Shown here in pieces: positions 56,298-64,000 of a DNA stretch of 64,000 bases (its first letter is position 1; every line of letters begins with the position of its first letter). Under the pieces are notes generated by a model. It searched no databases, was not told where the DNA came from, and worked only from the letters and a program-made list of their open reading frames with translations. Source of the stretch: Kitagawia praeruptora. Its lineage: Eukaryota; Streptophyta; Magnoliopsida; Apiales; Apiaceae. The translations under genes were made by a program, and so were the position numbers. Location of the stretch: the NCBI GenBank assembly GCA_037693485.1, contig CM075345.1:108308001-108372000 (forward strand), given 5' to 3'.

Positions 56298-56379
56298 ATG
56301 AAACCCTTGGGTGGAAACATACATTTCAAGACATAAAATGTTTTGGTATTTGAAAAGAATTTTACATTTCAAAACACTT

Positions 56380-58995
56380 TTTTTTTTGCCAGGAAAAAAA
56401 TATGCATTAAATCAAATCCTCCAACATTACATGATGAAAATTCAAGTGGGAATCTCCCCTTCTCCAACTACGTTCAGCTATAGAACTAAAAGTTCTCGTT
56501 ATAAAGTGAGCAACTTTGTTCGCAGAACGTTTAACAAAGATTAACGTAACATTACGTTTTTCCAAAGGCGCTAAGAGAGTTTTACAATCCATAACAACTC
56601 TTCCCAAATAAGACAAGTTGACCGAGATGCTCCGAATTGCTTGAACAATAGCCAGACAATCAGTCTCAATTGAAACATCCGAGAGATTCTTGTCTTTAAC
56701 CCAACTAAGGGCTTCCTTCACACCCAAGGCTTCAGCCATTTCAGGATCTATCGAACCTTGCCTACACTTTACTGCAGCCTCCACTAGATCTCCTGCATGA
56801 TCCCTTGCTATCATAGAAATGCTATAGCTATTAGTTTCTTCAAACAGCGCTGCATCAGTGTTTATCTTAATCTTACTCAACTGTGGTCGCTCCCAATGCT
56901 CATTGCCATCTGCTTGAGTCATAAACCCAAGATAATTATCAAATGACTTGTCTTGAGCACTTCTCCAGTGATTAAGACCGTATTCTGCTGCTTTAACGAT
57001 GTCTGAGGACTCCATGCTTCTTTGATTCCATACGATGTCATTCCTGTTTTTCCAAACCTGCCAACAAATCATGCAAATACGAGCCATTTCCTCCCTTGTA
57101 TACCTCTTTACTGCTTCTGTTATCCACTGAACACAATTTTCAATAAGCTGCAAGTCAATATTTACATATGAATATTCCCATACCTGAGTTGCTACAACAC
57201 AGGTGACCAAAGAATGGAATGTTGTCTCTGGCATTACATTGCAAACTGGACATAACGGATCGATAGCCACCCTCCTTGCTAACAATTGTTCCTTCACTGG
57301 CAAAGTATTCGTCAGTGCTCTCCACATACAAACTTTTACTTTCTGTGTGATTTTTAATTTCCATAACACCCTCCAAAAACCAGAATTAGCACTCGAACCT
57401 TGATCATATCTCCCAGCCTGAATAGCCTTATAGCCTCCTTTCACTGTGTATTTCCCCATTTTATCACCTTTCCAATACCATGAGTCCTTTTCATTATGCC
57501 TAATCGGAATAGAAAGAATGAGATTGACATCCCTTTCTTCAAAATATTCATTCAACAGCTCAATGTCCCATGTTTCCTGCCCTGGAATCATCAAGTCGAC
57601 AACATTCTTTCCAACCATAGCCTCATTCGTAGATTGCACATATGGATTGTCAATGTTAGGAAGCCACGGATCCCTTAGAACACTCACAGTGTCACCCCTA
57701 CCAACCCTGCGAACAGCACCCTGCTTCAACAAAACCTGTGCCTCCATGATGCTCCTCCATATATAGCTTGGGTTATTGCCCAACGATGCCGTCAGAAAAG
57801 AATTATTAGGATAATAACGAGCCTTATAAATTCTTGCAGCAAGACTATTTTCGTTAGAAATGAGCCTCCAACCCTGCTTCCCTAAGAGAGCTACATTGAA
57901 GTCATATAATCTTCTAAAACCCATGCCTCCCTGAGATTTCATTGTGCTCATATGCTCCCAACTCATCCATCTAATACCCGTCTCCTTACTAGATGATGAT
58001 CTCCACCAGAATTTTGACATCATGCCTTCTATCTCTGTACATAATTGTTTGGGTAGCAAGAACATACTCATTGCGTAGTTAGGCATCGCTTGAGCTACAG
58101 ATTTCAACAAGATCTCTTTTCCACCCTTCGACATCGTCTTCTTATCCCATCCCCCTATTCTGGTTTTCACCCTTTCCTTCAAATAGCCGAACACAACATT
58201 TTTGCTCCTGTTAATAATATTTGGTAGCCCCAAATATGTTGTATTTTCATTGGCTTCCTGAAATCTGAGAAAGTTACAAATCTCCTGCTTCGTTCTCTGA
58301 TTAGTATTACAGCTGAAAAAGTCTGAGGACTTATCTACATTTATTCTCTGACCTGAAGCTCCCTCGAAAACATTTAGGATATTTTGAATATGAGCAACAT
58401 CTTCCATCCTCGCCTTACTATAAATGTAGTTGTCGTCTGCAAAGAATAAATGTGAGAGAACAGGCGCTCCCCTAGCCACTTTAATACCCTGAAGAAGACG
58501 ACTACTTTCATACTTTTTAATCAGAGCAGTGAGGCCCTCCATACATATGAGAAAAAGATACGACGATAATGGGTCACCCTGTCGAATGCCCCTCTCCAGA
58601 ATAATGGATCCAAACACCTTACCTGCATGACCAATCTTGTACCTAGCCGAAGTGATGCATTCCATAAACATGTTGATTACTTTCCTATGAAAACCCATTT
58701 TATTCAACATGGCTTCCAGAAAGTCCCACTCTACCCTATCATATGCTTTACTCATGCCAAGTTTTAATGCCATCCACCTCTTTTTACCATTCGTCTTCCT
58801 CTTCATGTAATGCATTACTTCATACGAAATCATGATGTTATCCGTGATCATTCTCCCGGGAACAAATGCACTTTGATTTTCTGAAATTACCCCGTTGATC
58901 ACCAACTTCAACCTATTAGCAAGCACCTTTGAGACAATTTTATACAGGACATTACATAGAGATATGGGTCGAAATAACCAGCGTACAAAGAAGAC
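56380..58995 (-). mobile_element. 5'-truncated LINE (L1-type) insertion
   Basis: A perfect 15-bp target duplication CATTTCAAAACACTT flanks it (56365-56379 and 58996-59010). A T-run at the left (the reverse of a poly(A) tail) is followed by GCCAGG and the RNase H end of the ORF. The apurinic endonuclease and the start of RT are missing, so the copy is truncated at its 5' end. Confidence 0.93.
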
Positions 58996-59052
58996 CATTT
59001 CAAAACACTTACTAACAAATAACCAGCGTACAGAGCTTGAGTACTTGGTCAA
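56407..59052 (-). pseudogene. LINE polymerase: RT, zinc-binding and RNase H domains, 5'-truncated
   Basis: An open frame of 881 codons with no ATG; its first 25 residues are flank and filler sequence. The RT starts at about residue 27 (FRPISLCNVLYKIVSKVLAN). Motif A reads LKLGMSKAYDRVEW, with Gly99 where the catalytic Asp is expected. GIRQGDPLSSYLF and FADD (204-207) follow. A zf-RVT region is at about 575-640 (FWRVLWKLKITQKVKVCMWR, CPVCNVMPETTFHSLVTC). A C-terminal RNase H is at about 720-850 (KINTDAALF, MAEALGVKEAL, IETDC, FVKRSANKVAHF). The lost Asp and missing endonuclease make it inactive although the frame stays open. Confidence 0.94.
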
Positions 59053-59064
59053 TTCACATTAAAA

Positions 59065-60737
59065 CTAGTCGATAAAGCCGCACTTCGCGGCATCATTATA
59101 AATTTTTTATAAAAATTCAATACAAATTTACATTATATTATATTATATTATCTTCCAATTTAATAGTTACATAATTTTTTTATTTGAACCAATTTCTTGT
59201 TAAACACGATTCTTTTGATTGAGTCACTCTTTCGTTAAAACCGAAATCTAAAATTTAACATATATTATAAAGACTTATATAATAAATTTACCCATAAAAA
59301 GCGAACCCTAAAAAAAAATTATGACAACAGTATTAAATTTTAATAGCTTGTACAATCTTTTCTAGTGAGACGTGTTCCCGTTAAAACATGTTCCGAGCCG
59401 TTGAAATAACTTCTTTTCTTAAAAATTAAAACTTAAATTCCAAATTTTACATTCTTTAAATTTTCTAATATTTATGGAGCTTTAAAAGATGAAAATACAT
59501 CTTATATTTTCTATATATTATAGATATTCCTGTATTAATTTAAAACTTTCGCATGGAAATGTTTTTATGTTATGTTAACACATCAAATTTTTTAAATGCG
59601 AAGACTTTTCATTACGAGAATAATATTGAATTTATGGAAATATTTTTGTAATGCAAGTATAATTAACTTGAAAATATTTCTAACTTATATATAATTAACT
59701 TGATAAAGTTTTAAAAAATCGTATAAGACCCTTCTTATACATAATTAATTTTTTAATTATATGTATTTTCTATAAATTCAGACCCTTCTTATATATAAAT
59801 TATTTACAATAAAACTTTTAATTATATATCTTACAAAAACCTATTCTACTTCCGATAAAACTTTTAATTATATGTCTTACTTATAAATTCAAACTCTTAT
59901 TCTCAATAAATTTGGACACCTATTACGCTTATAAAATGTGAAAAGATAGTAGTTTTTTAGTTATTAATATTTAAAATCCCAAAATTCTAAAAAAAATTAA
60001 ATATATTTATTTTCTATTATACCATCAATATTAAATTAAATATATTTATTTTCTATTATACCATCAATATTATACCATCAATATGATCCGCTTTCTCATT
60101 AAACATGGTTATTCCTATTGAGTTGCTCTCTCGTTAAGATCGAAACCCTAACTTTTACATATATTATTTGTATAACAATGTTTATCTATAAAAATCGAAT
60201 TTTAAAATGAAATAAAACTAATGACATAAATATCAAATTCTAATAGCTGATACAATCTTTTCCATTGAGCCGTCTTCCCTTTAAACACATTTCGAGCCGC
60301 TCTCCTTTGAGATCGAAATTCCAACTTCATTACCTATTATTGATGATGCATATCTTATACAACTTTTTTCCTTAATATCAAAATCTAAAAATAGAGTGAA
60401 TTCCAATTTTTATTTTCTCCAATCTTTCTAAAATTTATGGAGTTTTAAAAAATTAAAAAATATCTTGTTTTCTCTTTATATTATAGATACTCTTGCATTT
60501 ATTTAGGGTTCCCGCATGAGAATGTTTTTTTATTATGTAACACATCAGTCCTTTTCATTTTAAATACAAATTTTTTTTTAATTAGTATTAGACTATGAAA
60601 ATTTTTCCTAATAGAAGTATAAATAACTTGTATAAAAAATATTTAATTTTAGGATATCGTAAAAGATGTCATCACCGTCCTTTTATTCTACTTCCAATAA
60701 AAATTTTAATTATATGTCTCCTATGTATATTAAAACA
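59065..60737 (-). mobile_element. Helitron-like 3' end and AT-rich body
   Basis: On the minus strand the hairpin GCCGCGAAGTGCGGC (59077-59091) is followed by TTTATCGA and CTAG (59065-59068) and then T. This is the Helitron 3' structure of hairpin, short spacer, CTRR and an A/T target. The body to the right is AT-rich without ORFs. It is cut by Sirevirus copy 2 at 60738, so the 5' end is not seen. Confidence 0.6.
59160..60710. repeat. Long direct repeat within the Helitron-like body
   Basis: The segment from about 59205 to 59600 (TTGAGTCACTCTTTCGTTAA, ATTTAACATATATTATAAAG, TAATAGCTTGTACAATCTTT, AGCCGTTGAAATAACTTC) recurs diverged from about 60115 to 60560 (TTGAGTTGCTCTCTCGTTAA, TAATAGCTGATACAATCTTT). 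The spacing is about 900 bp. A shorter direct repeat, ATATTTATTTTCTATTATAC, lies at 60002 and 60042. Confidence 0.6.
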
Positions 60738-61446
60738 TGTTAGGAATAATTCATAAGTTGTGATGTTAAGAATAGAATTTACACATTATACTTCTTGTAA
60801 TCCTGATCTTATAAAGGATTTAGCACTATATATAGGATTTATGTGTAAAACAGTTATTTGTACAGTTTAGTCAGGAATGAACAGTGTATCGGAGACTAAA
60901 TGTCAGGAACAAAGAACAAATCCTGATGACGGTCTAATACTGATGATGATCATATACTGATGATGCAAGATGAAATCCTGATATTAGTCGTGTTACTGAT
61001 GATGTCATTGTGGATGCTACAGAAACTGGCAAGTGCTATAAAACAGGATCGTTGTTTGAAGAACAAGCAAGAAGATATTATGAAGGAAAGAGTTTTCTAT
61101 TGAAGGAAACTATCGACTAGAAGACAGAACATTATCATGTATAGATTATATCTTTCTGTTATTAGTTGATAGGTAGCATTATAAATACTCTCTCTATATC
61201 ATTGTAAAAAGTGTTCGTGAGGTTTGTAATCGTGAATATACGAGAGTACAAATAGAGAGAGAGAGATTTGTATTGTCAGCAGCTGCTAAAGGTATTGTAC
61301 ACCTTTGGTAGAGTTTGTATTTGATCTTATTAATACAAACAGAGTTTTATTCATTCGTTTATTCTTGTTCATATAATCAAGCAAAAATCAGACACGATTA
61401 TATAACTTGTATTCAACCCCCCTTCTACAAGTTATTCGAGTTAACA
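60738..61446 (+). repeat. 5' LTR of Sirevirus copy 2 (709 bp)
   Basis: TGTTAGGAATAATTC to TTCGAGTTAACA, aligned along its length with both LTRs of copy 1 but with more differences than those have from each other. TATA box at 61180-61187. Confidence 0.95.
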
Positions 61447-61448
61447 AT

Positions 61449-61460
61449 TGGTATCAGAGC
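61449..61460 (+). other. Primer binding site of Sirevirus copy 2
   Basis: TGGTATCAGAGC two bases after the LTR, identical to copy 1. Confidence 0.92.
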
Positions 61461-61495
61461 AGGTTGATTTCGAATAATCATAAAGATCTGCAATC

Positions 61496-63787
61496 ATGTC
61501 TGGTTACAAGGATGGGAATACTAAGATTCATATGCTCAAGAGAAACGAATATACTCTATGGGAAGTAAAGATGTTGCATCATCTGGAAGCAACAGATCCT
61601 GATTATCTTGACAGAATCAGAGATGGACCTTTTGTTCCAACAAAGGTCGTTGGACAAGCAACTATTGATGGTGTGGTTGTTCCAGAACATACAGCAGAGA
61701 AGCCAAAATCTGAATGGTCAGATAAGGACAAGGAGAATGTTCTTAAAGATGCTAAAGTGAGAAACATATTATTCAACAGTCTTGATTCTGTTCTCACTAA
61801 CTATGTTCTCTCTTGTAAAACTGCTAAGGATATTTGGGACAATCTTAAGGTTCACTGTGAAGGAACTAAGCCTGTCAGGAAGAATATGAGGACATTACTT
61901 ATACAACAGTATGAGTACTTTGAATCCAAGTCTGGTGAGTCACTTACTGATACCTTTGATAGGTTTACAAAACTCATCAATGAGATGGCCATGCATGGTA
62001 AATATTATGACTTGGAGGATATGAATACAAAGTTCATGAAAGCTTTGCCTGATTTCTACAATGAGAAGATATCTTCGATTGAGGAAGCTAATGATCTGGA
62101 TGAGATTTCATTAGAGGCAGTATATGGAAAATTGAGAGCTTATGAACTTGACAAGCAGCAGAAGAAGAGCAGGAGTGAAGGAAAGATGAAGACTATTGCA
62201 CTTACTGCTCAATCTGAAGTAAAGAAGCTTCCTGAAGAACAGCATGAAGAGATTGCTGTAAAGAATTCAAGGAAGAAGAAAAGAAAAGAAAGTTCTGAGT
62301 CAGAGACTACTGATATGGACTCTGACAACAATGATTCTGAATCTGAGATGCAGGAACTCTTTGCTATGTTTGCTAAAGCTTTCAAGAAAGGTAGATTTAA
62401 CAGGAGAAGATTTAGTAAAGGACCTTTTCAAAAGAAGGAGGAGAAGAAGAGTGACAAAGGTAAAAATACAATTGTCAAGCTTGACAAGGCAAAGATCAAG
62501 TGCTTTAACTGCAGCGAGCTTGGACACTTTGCTAGTGAGTGTAAGAAGCCTAGGAATTCAGGAAAGGGTAATGCACTTATGGTCACACAGAAGGATTGGT
62601 CTGATTCCAGTGATTCTGAAGATGAATTGGATTATGACAACATTGCATTGATGGCAAATGGTTCAGACAAACCTGGATCTCCAAAGAAAACTTCTCCATC
62701 CTCTGTTAAGGTATCACTTCACTCTCTTGATTCATTTGATAGCTTAAATTCTGATGAAATTAGATCTATCCATGCTGAGTTTAAGAATCTTATGACTAAT
62801 TTTAGAATTCTTACTTGTGAAAAAGATGAACTTAAGGTTAAGAATGATAAATTAGTTGATAGAAATAATTTTCTTGAATCTGAGTTAATTCAAATGGAAG
62901 AATACAAGTTAAGTTCTGATAAAGCTAAGCATGATTACAGTGTTATTCTTGAGGCTTATGACTATGTCAGGAAAGAACTAGAGGAAGAGAGAGATGTGAT
63001 TAAGACCATTAACGTTTCTGGTAAAAAGACACAAGAAATCATCGAAAATGGAATTCGTGGTAAGGTTAATGGTTTAGGTTTTGATAAAGCTAGACAAGAA
63101 GAAAAATTAGCTATTGTCAATGATGATAGTAAAGTAGAAGCTAACACATCTAAATCTGAAAGTAAGAAAAGTGTTTCTGAACCTAATCATGTTAAATTTA
63201 TTGATTCAAAAGGTACCCCTGTTGTACACAAAAGGATTAACAATAGTAATTCAGATGAGAAAGTGTTAGAGAAACCTAAGAATGTAAACATAGGGTTTCT
63301 GTCTAAGTCTCAGTTGAAACAGAGATTAGATGATCTTTCAGAGTCTAGCAAGATCAAAAGAAATAGGAATGGAAAAGAAGGTATTAACAAAGAGAATAAT
63401 TACAAGAATGTACCTGATGCACCTAGGAAAAAATTCTATAAATGTGGAAATCATAATCATTTAGCCCTAGACTGCAATCAAAAACCTTCTTGGAAAACTG
63501 AGTCCAGATTTTCCAAGACTCAGAAAATTCAATACCAACCACAAAAAGCTTGTTATCATTGTGGTAGTTTACTTCATTCCATTTACATGTGTAGAGAATA
63601 TCATGAACTGTACTATGACTATTATTCCTTGAAATCTGAAACTCCTAGTAACAAACAGTTTGTGAAATTAGAGTCTAAAGTTGACTCTACAACAGGTAAA
63701 GTAAAAGCAAAATTCTCAAAGCCTGTTGTTTCTAAATCTAGTAAGAAAGGATCCAATCAAAGTTGGGTCCTAAAAAATTCTAACTAG
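61496..63787 (+). CDS. gag: Sirevirus gag, intact, 763 residues
   Basis: It starts 35 bases after the primer site (MSGYKDGNTKIHMLKRNEYT) and stops with TAG at 63785-63787. Domain order follows copy 1: capsid-like UBN2-type region at about residues 60-220, an acidic Lys/Glu/Ser-rich middle, zinc knuckle CFNCSELGHFASEC near 340, a probable coiled coil near 440-510, and two C-terminal knuckles. The second knuckle has Phe in place of its first Cys (FYKCGNHNHLALDC) and the third is complete (CYHCGSLLHSIYMC). Gag would form the particle that packages element RNA. Confidence 0.94.
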   Translation: MSGYKDGNTKIHMLKRNEYTLWEVKMLHHLEATDPDYLDRIRDGPFVPTKVVGQATIDGVVVPEHTAEKPKSEWSDKDKENVLKDAKVRNILFNSLDSVLTNYVLSCKTAKDIWDNLKVHCEGTKPVRKNMRTLLIQQYEYFESKSGESLTDTFDRFTKLINEMAMHGKYYDLEDMNTKFMKALPDFYNEKISSIEEANDLDEISLEAVYGKLRAYELDKQQKKSRSEGKMKTIALTAQSEVKKLPEEQHEEIAVKNSRKKKRKESSESETTDMDSDNNDSESEMQELFAMFAKAFKKGRFNRRRFSKGPFQKKEEKKSDKGKNTIVKLDKAKIKCFNCSELGHFASECKKPRNSGKGNALMVTQKDWSDSSDSEDELDYDNIALMANGSDKPGSPKKTSPSSVKVSLHSLDSFDSLNSDEIRSIHAEFKNLMTNFRILTCEKDELKVKNDKLVDRNNFLESELIQMEEYKLSSDKAKHDYSVILEAYDYVRKELEEERDVIKTINVSGKKTQEIIENGIRGKVNGLGFDKARQEEKLAIVNDDSKVEANTSKSESKKSVSEPNHVKFIDSKGTPVVHKRINNSNSDEKVLEKPKNVNIGFLSKSQLKQRLDDLSESSKIKRNRNGKEGINKENNYKNVPDAPRKKFYKCGNHNHLALDCNQKPSWKTESRFSKTQKIQYQPQKACYHCGSLLHSIYMCREYHELYYDYYSLKSETPSNKQFVKLESKVDSTTGKVKAKFSKPVVSKSSKKGSNQSWVLKNSN

Positions 63788-64000
63788 TTACTTTTTGTTT
63801 GCAGGGCACAGGAAAGAAGCATTCAATTATCTTGGACAGTGGATGCTCTGGACATATGACTGGAAAGAAGTCCCTGCTTACAAAGTTTGAGAGGAAAGCT
63901 GGCCCAGTAATATCTTTTGGAGATGGCAACAAAGGAGAAACTCTGGGATATGGCTCAATTGTTTTGGGAAATGTCATCATAGAAAATGTAGCACTAGTTG
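63784..64000 (+). CDS. pol: Start of Sirevirus pol (protease), truncated by the window
   Basis: The pol frame is in the -1 register to gag. It opens directly after a TAA at 63781 and overlaps the gag stop by four bases. From TTTGCAG at about 63798 it encodes GTGKKHSIILDSGCSGHMTG, the copia retropepsin active site with DSG, and continues open to the window end. How pol is translated from this arrangement is not clear. Confidence 0.85.

Larger units (their letters stand above)
60738..64000 (+). mobile_element. Sirevirus-like copia copy 2, cut by the window edge
   Basis: Same family and orientation as the element at 11746: a 5' LTR, tRNA-iMet primer site, an uninterrupted gag and the start of pol. 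The flank before the LTR is AAACA, so a matching AAACA after the 3' LTR is expected beyond the window. The visible coding part has no stop or frameshift and keeps the protease DSG. Confidence 0.95.

Noticed and set aside
63690..63804. Simple spliced intron 63696-63804 joining gag to pol
   Set aside because: The donor phase (1) and the pol phase (0) do not match, so this exact splice would not read into pol.

Overview
The window is nuclear DNA from a flowering plant, most likely a eudicot. It holds an intron-containing PIN2-type auxin efflux carrier gene, a SIAMESE-related CDK inhibitor and a TMEM230-like gene, set in AT-rich DNA dominated by plant LTR retrotransposons, LINEs, MITEs, MULEs and Helitrons. 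There are no prokaryotic features. I cannot name a genus. Boundaries and repeat matches were read by eye.

Layout. 1-3500 is the 3' part of an Athila-like Ty3 element. 3510-5884 is a mosaic of copia and gypsy LTR fragments (minus strand) that includes a piece of an ABCG transporter gene. 6706-8076 is a Mutator-like inverted-repeat element. 8711-9432 is a short 5'-truncated LINE with a 16-bp target duplication. 10440-10940 is a decayed gypsy integrase and 11150-11463 a Stowaway MITE.

The centre is a nested structure. A GACTCGA-rich DNA-transposon-like sequence (from about 11478) is split by a complete Sirevirus-like copia element (11746-35565, 5-bp duplication ACAAA). That element is itself split inside its reverse transcriptase by a complete Athila element on the minus strand (17217-28888, 5-bp duplication AAAGT). 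The copia carries a short antisense ORF with its own TATA-like box and a long extra ORF after pol.

35876-44100 is repeat-rich: 28-bp tandem repeats, a TRIM-like element (38367-39461), a MULE with 10-bp duplications (39574-41301), one CACTA end (42442) and a Tourist-like MITE (43719-44094). The small SMR gene (37747-37959) lies here. The gene-rich part is 44285-51588: a two-exon TMEM230-like gene and a six-exon PIN2 gene whose exons join in frame to 651 residues.

51589-64000 returns to repeats: palindromic MITEs, a cluster of GCAT-core dyads, a Helitron-like element (54902-55647), a LINE (56380-58995) with 15-bp target duplications, a second Helitron-like 3' end (59065), and the start of a second, better preserved Sirevirus copy (60738 to the window end). 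The three host genes are not obviously functionally linked. PIN2 acts in polar auxin transport, SMR proteins restrain CDK activity, and TMEM230 proteins are small endomembrane proteins.
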